DNA from: Streptomyces sp. ISL-1
GTDB lineage: Bacteria; Actinomycetota; Actinomycetes; Streptomycetales; Streptomycetaceae
Direction: 5' to 3'
NCBI RefSeq assembly: GCF_018614585.1
Contig: NZ_JAGGOI010000023.1
Span: forward strand, 1-64,000
DNA length: 64,000 nucleotides
Both the position numbers and the translations under genes were made by a program. Shown in pieces: positions 42,373 to 51,186 of this stretch (position 1 is its first letter; each line of letters starts with the position of its first letter). The notes below the pieces were generated by a model. The model made no database searches. It had not been told where the DNA came from and saw nothing but the letters and a program-made list of their open reading frames with translations.

Positions 42373-42397
42373 TGCTGTGACCGTGAAGTTCGCCGGG
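42373..42397. repeat. right copy of IS-related repeat
   Basis: TGCTGTGACCGTGA followed by AGTTCGCCGGG, near-identical to 41973-41999 with two bases deleted. It starts immediately after the VOC stop. Confidence 0.6.
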
Positions 42398-42494
42398 ACG
42401 CCTGTTCAGGCTGCGGTCGGCCGGGGTCGTCCGCCCCGGCAGACGCCTTTCTCGCTGCCGATTCGGGCGCCGATTCGGGCGCGTTCGCGGTGTC

Positions 42495-42602
42495 TGCCCG
42501 CCGGTAGCGCACGGTGCCGGTGCTGCCCCGACGCACGAACTGCTGCAGCTTCTGCCCCTCTTGATCAGTCAGCCCGCATTCCTTGACCGGTTGTGCCACC
42601 AC
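42495..42602 (-). pseudogene. IS630-family transposase N-terminal remnant
   Basis: The minus strand reads VVAQPVKECGLTDQEGQKLQ then QFVRRGSTGTVRYRRA. This is the N-terminus of Streptomyces IS630 transposases, in which LTDQEGQ...VRRGST..VRYRRA leads into the HTH. The alignment ends at 42495 and the frame continues into unrelated Pro/Ala-rich sequence, so only about 36 residues remain. The rest of the 530-base gap to 42901 shows nothing recognisable apart from a strong ribosome site at the right end. Confidence 0.72.
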
Positions 42603-42901
42603 GCCCCTCCCGCACCGCGTTTGATGTGCCCTCATATCCGACCGGCGCAGGCACTTTCGGCTCCACCCGCAACCCGGCGAACCACCTTGGTCACAGCACC
42701 AGCGCCCCAGTCGGCTTCCTCGAATAGGCAGCCAACGCGCCCTGGGCAAAACCGAGTTGGGCACAGACCCGTTGCATTTCTGACATGGCCCCGCCATGCT
42801 GTACCCGCGAGTAGGTCTACTCGTGTAGATCGCTCTGTACCACCGCTCTCACGCTCCATCCGAATGCGACCAGAATCCCCCACTCGCTTCAGGAGGACCT
42901 C

Positions 42902-44074
42902 TTGAGCAGTAGACGTGCACGGCCCAAACTCCTTGCCGGTGCCATCATTTCCGTCACTTGCCTGGCCACCGTCCAGCTTGCCGCGTTCCCCGCGGCAGCT
43001 GCCCCGGACGACACCGCGGCGGGTGACCGGGCGACCGCATCGGCCCCGTCGTCCCGCGCGGCAACCTCGGCCGCGGTCAGCCGCATCGAGGACCGTACCG
43101 CCCGGGCGGTCGCCGTTTCCCTCGCCGACGCGGGCTGGCGCTCGCAGGTGCGGGACGCTGCCGTGACCGACAAGCAATTGGATCTGCGCGCGCTGACCGG
43201 CCGGGCAGCCGCGGCGCAGGCCGGCAAGCGCCTCACATCCTCGCTGGCCTCGGCCGACCGGCAGATCGCCGCCGCCAAGGGCCTCGGCGCGGACACCGGC
43301 TCCCTGCTGCGACTGCGCCTGGGCGCAGACTCGATGCGCAAGGACCTCAAGGCGGGCGCCGCCCCGCTCGTCGCCGCCGCCACGGCCGACGACCACGCCA
43401 AGACGATCACCGCGTACGACAGCCGTGGGGCCGCCCACACCCTGGACGCGCGCAATGCGCCCGACCGGCCCGTCTATGTGCTCGACATCGACGAGTCCAA
43501 GGCCCTTGCGGCGGGCATGACGGTCATGCGCCAGGAGTTCAGCAAGCACGGCCTGAACGTGCCGCAGGCGAGCACCGCCGCTGCGGGCTTCTGGACCACG
43601 CGTATCACCGGCGTGGAGCTCTCGGACGACGAGGAGCCCTGGGTCAAGGGCGACGCCGAGATCTACTCGCTCGTCACCGGCTTCGGTCTGGACGGCAAGG
43701 TGCGCGTCGACCCGGTCGAGATGCCCTATCTGGACAAAGACGGAGTCGTCTACCACCCCAACCAGATCCTGGTGAACTGGTCCAACTACAAGTACAACCT
43801 CGCCGACGCCGTGATGATGGAGGAGGACGGCAGCACCAACTACCGCGACCTCGCCAAGGCCATCGCCGGCATCCTGCTCACCATCGCCGACCAGGGCGTC
43901 TACATCCCCTTGGTGAACGCGGTCCTGGACGCCATTCCCGACGACTGGTGGACCGACGACCCGGACTACGTCGACTCCTGGTACACCCTGGCCAAGAACG
44001 ACACCGGCCGCCGCAACGGCGCCCGCGCGAACGGCCGGATGACCCTCGAGCCGTACTACGTCCAGGGGTTTTGA
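42902..44074 (+). CDS. secreted DUF3103-like protein
   Basis: A 390-residue exported protein with a signal peptide (LAGAIISVTCLATVQLAAFP, cleavage near AAAA). An Ala-rich helical region covers residues 35-150. The rest, with VYVLDIDES, GFWTTRITGVELSDDEEPWV and MPYLDKDGVVYHPNQILVNW, has the pattern I associate with DUF3103, whose function is unknown. The TTG at 42902 with GGAGGA 6 bases upstream is the start. An upstream IS remnant and downstream terminator isolate it. Confidence 0.75.
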   Translation: MSSRRARPKLLAGAIISVTCLATVQLAAFPAAAAPDDTAAGDRATASAPSSRAATSAAVSRIEDRTARAVAVSLADAGWRSQVRDAAVTDKQLDLRALTGRAAAAQAGKRLTSSLASADRQIAAAKGLGADTGSLLRLRLGADSMRKDLKAGAAPLVAAATADDHAKTITAYDSRGAAHTLDARNAPDRPVYVLDIDESKALAAGMTVMRQEFSKHGLNVPQASTAAAGFWTTRITGVELSDDEEPWVKGDAEIYSLVTGFGLDGKVRVDPVEMPYLDKDGVVYHPNQILVNWSNYKYNLADAVMMEEDGSTNYRDLAKAIAGILLTIADQGVYIPLVNAVLDAIPDDWWTDDPDYVDSWYTLAKNDTGRRNGARANGRMTLEPYYVQGF

Positions 44075-44125
44075 GACCTCGTCCCACCCTCCGCTCGCAG
44101 CCCTCTCTCTGAGGCGCTCGCTGTG

Positions 44126-44168
44126 ACGGCCCCTGCGGCCGGACTGAATGCCCGGCCACAGGGGCCGT
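44126..44168. terminator. bidirectional terminator
   Basis: ACGGCCCCTG pairs with CAGGGGCCGT (10 bp), and GGCCGG with CCGGCC (6 bp) inside, around a small loop. It lies between the convergent DUF3103-like and sigma-factor genes. Confidence 0.8.
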
Positions 44169-44221
44169 TGGCGCGCCGGCTCAAGCGCTCACCAGCTCAC
44201 CAGCTCACCGGTCGCCTGAGC

Positions 44222-45106
44222 TCAGTCGTCGACGACCGCCAGCTCGAGTTCGCCGATCAGCCCGGGGTCGGCGAGGATGTCGATCCCGACGATCTTCCCG
44301 TCCCTGATCGTGAAGTCGAATACGATCCGCGGCTTCCCGCCCGGAGCCCACAGGGCACCCGCCGCCCCGTCCACCAGCGCCGGCTGCGCCATCCGGGCCC
44401 GCCCCGAGAATGTGTCGGCCACCGCCTGCGCACCTCGGACCTGCTCCGCCGCGCCCGCGGAAACCGCGGCGCGGTCGGCGCGGAGCACGACGTCCGGATC
44501 GAGCACGGCGAGCAGCGCGCCGAAGTCGCCGCCGCGCGAGGCGGCGAGGAAGGCGTCGACGACCGCACGCTTGCGACCGAGGTCGACCTCGGGAACCAGG
44601 GCCGCCCCCTGCACCCGGCGGCGTGCGCGGCTGGCGAGCTGCCGCGCCGCGGCCGGAGAGCGCTCCACGATGGGGGCGATCTCGTCGAAGGGCACGGCGA
44701 ACATGTCATGCAGTACGAAAGCGAGCCGCTCCGCAGGCGCCAGCGTGTCGAGTACGACGAGCAGCGCGAGCCCGACCGAGTCGGCCAGCACTGCCTCCCG
44801 CTCGGGGTCGATCCCCTCGGCGCCATCCGCGCGGCTCACGACAGGCTCGGGCGCCTGCGCGTCCAGCGGGTCCTCACGCCGTGACGTCCGCGACCGCAGC
44901 ATGTTGAGCGACACCCGGCCGACCACTGTCGTCAGCCAGCCGCCCAGGTTCCGGACCTCGCTGGTGTCGGACCGGCTGATCCGCAGCCAGGCTTCCTGAA
45001 GGGCGTCGTCCGCCTCACTCACCGAGCCGAGCATGCGGTAGGCCACGGCCCGCAGATGGCTCCGGTGCGCCTCGAACCGCTCAGCCAGCCGCTCGTGCTC
45101 GTCCAT
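44222..45106 (-). CDS. SigJ-type ECF sigma factor with SnoaL-like domain
   Basis: A 294-residue ECF sigma factor. Region 2 is AYRMLGSVSEADDALQEAWL and region 4 FDEIAPIVERSPAAARQLAS. The C-terminal 100 residues are a SnoaL-like fold (GGDFGALLAVLDPDVVLRAD). Such C-terminal extensions replace a separate anti-sigma in SigJ/ECF41-like proteins. GGAGGT lies 9 bases before ATG 45106, better than the earlier ATG at 45115. It is divergent from the flavin reductase gene but has no clear link to the regulon. Confidence 0.92.
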   Translation of the reverse strand: MDEHERLAERFEAHRSHLRAVAYRMLGSVSEADDALQEAWLRISRSDTSEVRNLGGWLTTVVGRVSLNMLRSRTSRREDPLDAQAPEPVVSRADGAEGIDPEREAVLADSVGLALLVVLDTLAPAERLAFVLHDMFAVPFDEIAPIVERSPAAARQLASRARRRVQGAALVPEVDLGRKRAVVDAFLAASRGGDFGALLAVLDPDVVLRADRAAVSAGAAEQVRGAQAVADTFSGRARMAQPALVDGAAGALWAPGGKPRIVFDFTIRDGKIVGIDILADPGLIGELELAVVDD

Positions 45107-45254
45107 CGGCCACATACCTCCGTCGCGTCGTGTCACAGCGATGACCGAAGAAACCAATGCGATGTGACAGGGGGACGAAATGCAAGCACCTTGAGCACCG
45201 CTGAGCACCGCTGAGCACGGACCGCCGCTCGTGCTGCGCGGACGCTCTTCCAAT

Positions 45255-45269
45255 CTGACGCATCGTCAG
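45255..45269. promoter_or_regulatory. regulon operator, perfect copy
   Basis: CTGACGCATCGTCAG has both half-sites intact. It ends 5 bases before the flavin reductase ATG at 45275, so the transcript is probably leaderless or translation begins at a later in-frame start. Confidence 0.82.
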
Positions 45270-45274
45270 GTTCA

Positions 45275-45904
45275 ATGAGAAATGTGATGGGACACGCAGG
45301 GATGGCGGCCACCGCCGTCCGATACCTCAGGTCCGTGGGGGCTCCCACGGCCGCCGACCCGGCCGGCGAGCCGTTCGACGTGCTGCCGCGCCCCGATCTG
45401 CGGGCTGTCGGCGATGACGAGCGGCTGCCCGTCGAACCGGCCGAATTCCGGCGCGTGCTGGGGCATTTCGCGACCGGCGTCACCGTCGTCACGGCGTACG
45501 ACGAGGACGGTCCCGCCGGGTTCGCCTGTCAGTCCTTCGCGTCCCTGTCGCTCGACCCACCGCTGATCGCTTTCATGGTCGCCCGTACGTCCACGACCTG
45601 GCCGCGTATCGCCCGCGCCGGGGCCTTCTGCGTCAACGTCCTCGGGGCGCACCAGGGCGAGCTGTGCAGGGGGTTCGCCGTCAGCGGCGCGGACAAGTTC
45701 GCCGGGGTCGCCCACACCGCGTCACCCGCGACCGGGTCGCCGCTCCTCGACGCCGTACCGGCCTGGATCGACTGCACGATCCAGGCCGTGCATACAGGGG
45801 GCGACCACCTGATCGTCGTCGGCCGGGTGGCGGCGCTCGGCGCGGAGGACGAGGGCGCGCCGCTGCTCTTCCACCGGGGGAAATTCGGGCGCTTGGCGGA
45901 CTGA
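45275..45904 (+). CDS. HsaB-like flavin reductase
   Basis: A 209-residue flavin reductase-like protein. The N-terminal 45 residues are variable. The core reads FRRVLGHFATGVTVVTAYDE, FACQSFASLSLDPPLIAFMV and FCVNVLGAHQGELCR, with GDHLIVVGRV at the end. HsaB supplies reduced flavin to a steroid monooxygenase. Here a candidate recipient is the LLM monooxygenase at 12904. It is under a perfect operator. A later start at the ATG at 45287 is possible given the operator overlap. Confidence 0.88.
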   Translation: MRNVMGHAGMAATAVRYLRSVGAPTAADPAGEPFDVLPRPDLRAVGDDERLPVEPAEFRRVLGHFATGVTVVTAYDEDGPAGFACQSFASLSLDPPLIAFMVARTSTTWPRIARAGAFCVNVLGAHQGELCRGFAVSGADKFAGVAHTASPATGSPLLDAVPAWIDCTIQAVHTGGDHLIVVGRVAALGAEDEGAPLLFHRGKFGRLAD

Positions 45905-46162
45905 CCCGCGCCCGGTGCGTGTCGCCCCCCACCCTTACGCATGCCCGACTCACGATCGGGTGAACGAGAGGCGTTCAGCACGGCGGAGCGGGCGTCGGAT
46001 CATCCTGCTCTCGCCGAGGAGCACACATGCCGGTCACGCCGTACGGCAGCGAAGTGCGGCTCACCCGACCGGGTCGGCCGACTTCACCGAGGCACCGGCG
46101 CCGGCGTTGCCAGTGGTCTGCGCCGGATCACCAGTGCCATCAGCGCCGCGGCCGCGCACAGC

Positions 46163-46366
46163 GCGGTCAGCCCCGGGCAGTGGCTGACGCGGCAGCGCGT
46201 GGAGCGGGCCCGGCATCTGCTCGAATCCACGGATCTCTCCGTCGACCAGGTGGCACGGGACGCGGGCTTCGGCACGGCGCAGTCGATGCGCCAGCACATG
46301 CAGGCGTCGCTCGGGGTGCCGCCGACCGCCTACCGGCGTGCTTTCCGCGCCGGAGCGGAAAACTGA
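46163..46366 (+). pseudogene. AraC-family regulator remnant (C-terminal HTH)
   Basis: The frame encodes only the last AraC helix-turn-helix: WLTRQRVERARHLLEST, DLSVDQVARDAGFGTAQSMR and LGVPPTAYRRAFRAG, then TGA. The first HTH and any N-terminal sensor domain are not found upstream, where the frame is low-complexity. GlxA-like AraC proteins have this sequence. The gene is apparently truncated. Confidence 0.65.
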
Positions 46367-46387
46367 GGGCCGCGGGGCCGCGAGGGC

Positions 46388-47437
46388 TCAGAAGGTCAGA
46401 ACGCCGCGCGCCACCCGCCCGTGGTGCGCGTCGTCCGCCGCCTTCGCGAAGTCCTCGATCGGGTAGGTCTCGGTGACCAGTTCGTCCAGCAGCAGCCTGC
46501 CCTGCCGGTACAGCTCGGCGTACAGAGCGATGTCGTGCTGCGGGCGCGAGGAGCCGTAACGACAGCCCAGGATGGACTTGTCCAGGAACATCGCCGCCGG
46601 CACGAAGCTCGCCTCCGCCGTCGCCGCGGGCATGCCGAGGAGGATCGCCTGGCCGTGCCGGTCGAGCAGCTCGATCGCCTGCCGGATCAGCCCCACATGC
46701 CCGACGCACTCGAAGACATGGTCGGCGCCGGTCGGCAGGATGTCCCGTACGCCCTGCACCGACGCGAGGAAGTCGCTCGCCCCGAACTGCCGGGCCACCG
46801 CCTCCTTCGCCGGGTTCGAGTCGACGGCGACGATCGCCGCGGCGCCCGCGATCCGGGCGCCCTGGATGACGTTCAGGCCGATGCCGCCCGTGCCGATGAC
46901 CACGACGGTGTCACCGCGGTCGACCTTCGCGCGGTTCAGTACGGCTCCCACCCCCGTCAGCACCCCGCAGCCGATCAGCGCGGCCGAGGTGAGGGGCAGA
47001 TCAGCGGGGATCTTCACCGCCTGGACGGCCTTGACGATCGTGCGTTCCGCGAAGGCCGAGTTGGAGGCGAACTGGAAGACCGGCTCACCGCCGCGGGAGA
47101 AGGGCCGGCCGGGGCGGCCGATCGCCTTGCGGCACATCGTGGGACGGCCGCGATCGCAGTCCGCGCACGCGCCGCAGTTGGCGAGGGTGGACAGCGAGAC
47201 ATGGTCGCCGGGCAGGACATGGCCGACACCCGCGCCGACCGCCTCGACGACGCCCGCGCCCTCGTGCCCGAGCACGACCGGCGCGGGGAAGGGGATCGTG
47301 CCGTCGATCACGGACAGATCACTGTGGCACAGCCCGGCGGCGGCGACGGCGACCAGCACCTCGCCGGGGTCCGGGCTCCGTATCTCCAGATCGTCGACCA
47401 CCTGGGCCTGCGTGCCGTCGAAGACGACGCCTCTCAT
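46388..47437 (-). CDS. zinc-dependent alcohol dehydrogenase
   Basis: A 349-residue medium-chain dehydrogenase. Catalytic-zinc ligands are Cys in GLCHSDLS and His in LGHEGAGVVEA. The structural-zinc loop is CGACADCDRGRPTMC. The NAD motif is GTGGIGLNVIQGARIAGA. It would oxidise an alcohol to aldehyde or ketone. Its start overlaps the stop of the upstream acyl-CoA dehydrogenase (ATGA). It lies in the same two-gene operon, which lacks an obvious operator. Confidence 0.92.
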   Translation of the reverse strand: MRGVVFDGTQAQVVDDLEIRSPDPGEVLVAVAAAGLCHSDLSVIDGTIPFPAPVVLGHEGAGVVEAVGAGVGHVLPGDHVSLSTLANCGACADCDRGRPTMCRKAIGRPGRPFSRGGEPVFQFASNSAFAERTIVKAVQAVKIPADLPLTSAALIGCGVLTGVGAVLNRAKVDRGDTVVVIGTGGIGLNVIQGARIAGAAAIVAVDSNPAKEAVARQFGASDFLASVQGVRDILPTGADHVFECVGHVGLIRQAIELLDRHGQAILLGMPAATAEASFVPAAMFLDKSILGCRYGSSRPQHDIALYAELYRQGRLLLDELVTETYPIEDFAKAADDAHHGRVARGVLTF

Positions 47438-48573
47438 CGGGGCTCCCTCGGTAGACCGAGCACCCGCTCGGCGATGATGTTGCGCTGGATTTCGTCCGAG
47501 CCGCCGTAGATGGTGTCGGCGCGGCTGAAGAGGAACAGGCGCTGGAGGGCGTCGAGTTCATACGGACTCTCGCCGCTCCAGTCGTACGGGCCCGCTGCCG
47601 CGCTCGCGCCCCGCACGGTCATGGCGAGCTCGCCCAGACGCTGGTGCCAGCCGCCCCAGAGCAGCTTGGCGACGCTTGGGGCGCCGGGGTCACCCGAACT
47701 GCCCAGGGTCCGCAGGGCGTTCCACCGCATGGTGCGCAGCTCGGCCCACTGCCGCACGAGCCGGTCGCGCAGCACGGGGTCGTCGGCGGCCCCGCTCTCC
47801 ACGGCCAGACGGATCACGCGCCCCAGCTCCTCGGCGAAGCCGATCTGCTGGACGAGCGTGGAGACCCCGCGCTCGAATTCGAGCAGCCCCATGGCGACAC
47901 CCCAGCCGTTGCCCTCGCCGCCGACGAGATGCTCGGCGCGGGCTTCGGCGGCGTCGAGGAAGACCTCGTTGAACTCGCTGGTCCCGGTCATCTGCCGGAT
48001 GGGCCGTACGTCGATACGGCCCGGCTGGTCCATCGGCACGAGCAGGAACGACAGCCCGTGATGGCGCCGGGATCCCTCGTCGGTCCGTGCCAGTACGAAG
48101 CACCAGTCGGCGTCCCGCGCCAGGGAGGTCCAGATCTTCTGCCCGCTGATCCGGTAGACGTTCCCGTCGCGTACGGCCATGGTCCGGACCGCGGCGAGGT
48201 CGGACCCCGCGTTCGGCTCGCTGTACCCCTGGCACCAGAGCTCCTCGCCGCGGGCGATCGCGGGCAGGAAGCGCGCCTTCTGCTCGGCGGTGCCGTGCGC
48301 GATGAGCGTCGGCGCGAGCAGGTTCTCGCCGATGTGGCCGACGCGGGCGGGGGCGGCGGCACGGGCGTACTCCTCGGCCCAGACGACCTGCTGGGTAAGG
48401 CCGGCCTGCCTGTTGCCGTAACCGGCTTCGGCCCAGCCGATCCCGATCCAGCCGTCGCGGCCGAGCCGGCGCTCCCAGGTGCGGGGGGTGATGGCGCGGG
48501 TCACGTGCGCGTTGAGCCAGGCGCGGGCGTCTGCGCGGAAGGCGTCGTCCGCCGGGCCGAACTCGAAGTCCAC
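47434..48573 (-). CDS. acyl-CoA dehydrogenase, type B subunit
   Basis: A 379-residue dehydrogenase. LWCQGYSEPNAGSDLAAVRT and QKIWTSLARDADWCFVLART are standard flavin-binding segments. The C-terminus YGGSDEIQRNIIAERVLGLP gives the type-B ending shared with 52511. GTG 48573 with GGGAG upstream starts it. Its possible partner is the type-A protein at 32086. It is coupled to the alcohol dehydrogenase. Confidence 0.9.
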   Translation of the reverse strand: MDFEFGPADDAFRADARAWLNAHVTRAITPRTWERRLGRDGWIGIGWAEAGYGNRQAGLTQQVVWAEEYARAAAPARVGHIGENLLAPTLIAHGTAEQKARFLPAIARGEELWCQGYSEPNAGSDLAAVRTMAVRDGNVYRISGQKIWTSLARDADWCFVLARTDEGSRRHHGLSFLLVPMDQPGRIDVRPIRQMTGTSEFNEVFLDAAEARAEHLVGGEGNGWGVAMGLLEFERGVSTLVQQIGFAEELGRVIRLAVESGAADDPVLRDRLVRQWAELRTMRWNALRTLGSSGDPGAPSVAKLLWGGWHQRLGELAMTVRGASAAAGPYDWSGESPYELDALQRLFLFSRADTIYGGSDEIQRNIIAERVLGLPREPR

Positions 48574-48599
48574 ATCGTCTCCCAGGAGTTGTGTTTCCC

Positions 48600-48766
48600 C
48601 CACCCCGCCCCTGCCCGACCTGGGGGGCAAGCCCCCAGACCCCCGACGGGGCTTCGCCCCGGACCCCGGATGCAACCTTCGGCCGCATGTCCTCAAACAC
48701 CGGACGGGCTGAAATTTGCGGCCGAGCCGCACATCCAGCCCCGCCGGCGATCGAGGCGCGGCCCCC
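48600..48766. repeat. dispersed intergenic repeat
   Basis: GC-rich blocks with short inverted repeats, such as GGGGGCAAGCCCCCAG and GGGGCTTCGCCCC, and an ATCGAGGCGCGG ending like that at 12700. It fills the gap before the SDR gene and may end its transcript. Confidence 0.55.
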
Positions 48767-49678
48767 TCACGCGTTCGGGCGGTCCCCGGACGCCGCCGCC
48801 CGCGCCATCTCCTCCAGTCGCGCCAGCATCGGCATCGGGTCCACGCCCACCGTTCCCGGCAGGAAGTCCGCGATCTTCTCCGGGGTCCAGGAGCCCTCCG
48901 CGTATCCCGCGCGCAGTTCCCTCGGCTGGGCCCACACCGCGATCTTCGGGCCGGCGATCGTGTAGACCTGGCCCGTGATCCGCTCCTCCCGGGCCCGTTC
49001 GGAGAGCAGGTAGACCACCAACGCCGCCACGTCCTCAGGCTCGCCGATCTCCTTCAGCTCCATCGGGACGTTCGCGGACATGCGCGTACGGGCCACCGGG
49101 GCGATCGCGTTCGCCGTCACGCCGTACTTGTTCAGGCCCAGCGCCGCGCTGCGGACCAGGGAGATGACTCCGCCCTTCGCGGCGGAGTAGTTCGCCTGCG
49201 CCACGCTGCCCTGGTGGTTGCCGCTGGTGAAGCCGATCAGCGTGCCCATGCCCTGTTTGCGCATCACCGCGGACGCCGCGCGGAAGACCGTGAAGGTCCC
49301 CTTCAGGTGGGTCGCCACGACCGGGTCCCACTCCTCCTCCGACATGTTGAAGAGCATCCGCTCACGCAGAATCCCGGCCACGCATACGACCCCGTCGATA
49401 CGGCCGTACTCCGCGAGCGCAACGTCGATCAGTCGCTGCCCCCCGGCCATCGTCGCGATGTCGTCGGCCACCGCGACCGCCTCGCCACCCGCCGCGGCGA
49501 TCTCCTTGACGACCGCCGACGCGACCTCCGACGTCGGCTCGCCGCCTTCGATCGAGACGCCGTAGTCGTTTACGACGACCCGTGCCCCCTCCGCCGCCGC
49601 GGCCAGTGCCACCGCCCGGCCGATGCCGCGCCCGGCACCCGTCACGGCGACGACCTTGCCTGCCAAGAAGTTCCCCAC
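48767..49678 (-). CDS. SDR, multifunctional-enzyme-like dehydrogenase
   Basis: A 303-residue SDR of the longer type that resembles (3R)-hydroxyacyl-CoA dehydrogenase domains. The cofactor motif is TGAGRGIG near residue 13, VNDYG is the specificity loop, and the active site is FTSGNHQGSVAQANYSAAKG. It would oxidise a 3-hydroxyacyl-CoA to the ketone before thiolysis. GTG 49678 has GGAAGGGG 7 bases upstream. It is divergent from the cyclase gene, with operator 49701 between. Confidence 0.9.
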   Translation of the reverse strand: MGNFLAGKVVAVTGAGRGIGRAVALAAAAEGARVVVNDYGVSIEGGEPTSEVASAVVKEIAAAGGEAVAVADDIATMAGGQRLIDVALAEYGRIDGVVCVAGILRERMLFNMSEEEWDPVVATHLKGTFTVFRAASAVMRKQGMGTLIGFTSGNHQGSVAQANYSAAKGGVISLVRSAALGLNKYGVTANAIAPVARTRMSANVPMELKEIGEPEDVAALVVYLLSERAREERITGQVYTIAGPKIAVWAQPRELRAGYAEGSWTPEKIADFLPGTVGVDPMPMLARLEEMARAAASGDRPNA

Positions 49679-49700
49679 GTCCGGCCCCTTCCCGCAGTTT

Positions 49701-49715
49701 CTGACGGACCGTTAG
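49701..49715. promoter_or_regulatory. regulon operator between SDR and cyclase
   Basis: CTGACGGACCGTTAG has one change (T for C) in the right half. A lone GTCAGAT follows at 49728. The 83-base divergent region serves both start codons. Confidence 0.7.
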
Positions 49716-49761
49716 ATTCTACGGGCAGTCAGATACATGAGCACAAGACCCAGGAGGCCCG

Positions 49762-50688
49762 ATGTCACTCCCGGCCGAGTTCCACGAGATCGCCAAGCGG
49801 GTGAACAACTGGGGGCGTTGGGGCCAGGACGACGAAATCGGGACGCTCAACCTGATCACCGACGAGGTCGTCAAGGACGCCGCCGCCACCGTCCGCAGCG
49901 GCCGCCGTGTCGCCCTCGCGCTCCCCCTCCAGCAGGACGGCATCCAGACCGGCATGATCCCCGGCCGGGTGAACCCCCTGCACACCATGGTCCAGATCAA
50001 CCAGGAGCTCTTCGGCCCCGGCACCGTCGCCACCAGCGACGACGTCGTGACCATGGGACTTCAGGCCGCCACCCACTGGGACGCCCTGACCCATGTCTCC
50101 CACTCGGGGAAGATCTACAACGGCCGCCCCGCCGGCACCATCACCCCGCACACCCGGGCCCGGTACAGCGGAATCGACAAGGCGAAACACATCGTCTCGC
50201 GCGGCGTGCTGCTCGACGTCGCCCGCACCAAGGGGCTCGACCGGCTGCCCGGCGATCACGCCGTCACGCCCGAGGACCTGGACGAGGCCGCCGCGTTCGC
50301 GGGCCTGACCGTCAAGCCCGGTGACATCGTTCTCGTACGGACCGGACAGCTGCAGGTCGCTCTCGCCGGCGACAAGCACGGCTACGGATATCCGTCCCCG
50401 GGCCTGTCCGTACGCACCCCCGAGTGGTTCCACGCACACGATGTCGCCGCGGTGGCGAACGACACCCTCACCTTCGAGATCTTCCCGCCGGAGATCGAGA
50501 ACCTCTGGCTGCCCGTGCACGCCCTCGACCTCGTCGAGATGGGCATGCTCCAGGGGCAGAACTGGAATCTGGAGAACCTGTCCACAGCCTGTGCCGAAGC
50601 GCGGCGGTACGCGTTCCTGCTCTCCGCGATGCCCGAGCCCTTCGTCGGCGGCACCGGAACCCCCGTCGCCCCGGTCGCGATCCTGTGA
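49762..50688 (+). CDS. cyclase-family (kynurenine-formamidase-like) hydrolase
   Basis: A 308-residue protein of the cyclase/KynB family. The metal-binding segment is ATHWDALTHVSHSGKIY in place of the usual HxGTHxDxP motif. GDIVLVRTGQLQV and LWLPVHALDLVEMGMLQGQN follow. Family members open lactones or amides with Zn. In a ring-degradation pathway it could hydrolyse a lactone from a Baeyer-Villiger step, which is inference. It has the shared operator upstream. Confidence 0.88.
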   Translation: MSLPAEFHEIAKRVNNWGRWGQDDEIGTLNLITDEVVKDAAATVRSGRRVALALPLQQDGIQTGMIPGRVNPLHTMVQINQELFGPGTVATSDDVVTMGLQAATHWDALTHVSHSGKIYNGRPAGTITPHTRARYSGIDKAKHIVSRGVLLDVARTKGLDRLPGDHAVTPEDLDEAAAFAGLTVKPGDIVLVRTGQLQVALAGDKHGYGYPSPGLSVRTPEWFHAHDVAAVANDTLTFEIFPPEIENLWLPVHALDLVEMGMLQGQNWNLENLSTACAEARRYAFLLSAMPEPFVGGTGTPVAPVAIL

Positions 50689-50733
50689 GGCCCCGCCGTC
50701 GTGGGAGGGACCGCCGTCGTGGGAGGCCCCGCC

Positions 50734-51186
50734 CTACGGCGCGGCGACGAAGCCCCGCACCGCCGGCTCGTACGCGACCTGCCGCGCGCCCCTGTCCACC
50801 TCGCACCAGATGGACTTGCCCGCGCCCTCCGGCTGCCAGCCCCACCTGTCGGCGAGGCCATCGACCAGCTCGAGCCCGCGGCCGTTGGTGTCGTCACCGT
50901 CGGCGTGGCGCGGCCGCGGCGGGCAGGCGCTGATGTCGGCGACCTCCACCCGAACGGTCCCGGCCTCCGCCGCGCCCGCGCCGAAGAGCATCCGCAGCAC
51001 CGCCGGACAGCCGGTGTGCACGACCGCGTTGGTCACCAGCTCCGAGATCAGCAGGATCAGCGTGTCGGCCAGTGGCTCGTCGTCCCCTATGCCGGATCCG
51101 GCGAGGCGCGAACGGGCCCACCTCCGGGCGCGTCCCACCTCCGCGGGGTCGGGCCCGACTTCCAACTGAACCAGAAGCACCTGCAC
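50734..51186 (-). CDS. anti-sigma-like ATP-binding regulator (HATPase)
   Basis: A 150-residue GHKL ATPase of the RsbW/SpoIIAB type common in Streptomyces. The N box is ISELVTNAVVHT near residue 48. The G boxes are VEVADISACP and NGRGLELVDGLADRWGW. Such proteins bind and inhibit sigma factors or STAS antagonists as kinases. The GTG at 51186 is the start. No partner gene is adjacent. The STAS protein at 57344 may be a remote one. Confidence 0.88.
   Translation of the reverse strand: MQVLLVQLEVGPDPAEVGRARRWARSRLAGSGIGDDEPLADTLILLISELVTNAVVHTGCPAVLRMLFGAGAAEAGTVRVEVADISACPPRPRHADGDDTNGRGLELVDGLADRWGWQPEGAGKSIWCEVDRGARQVAYEPAVRGFVAAP

Noticed and set aside
42294..42797. A 167-residue gene on the minus strand
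   Set aside because: It mixes an IS630 N-terminal piece with antisense of the VOC gene; only the remnant is supported.
46163..46366. Complete AraC regulator of the cluster
   Set aside because: Only the last helix-turn-helix is present and no sensor domain precedes it.
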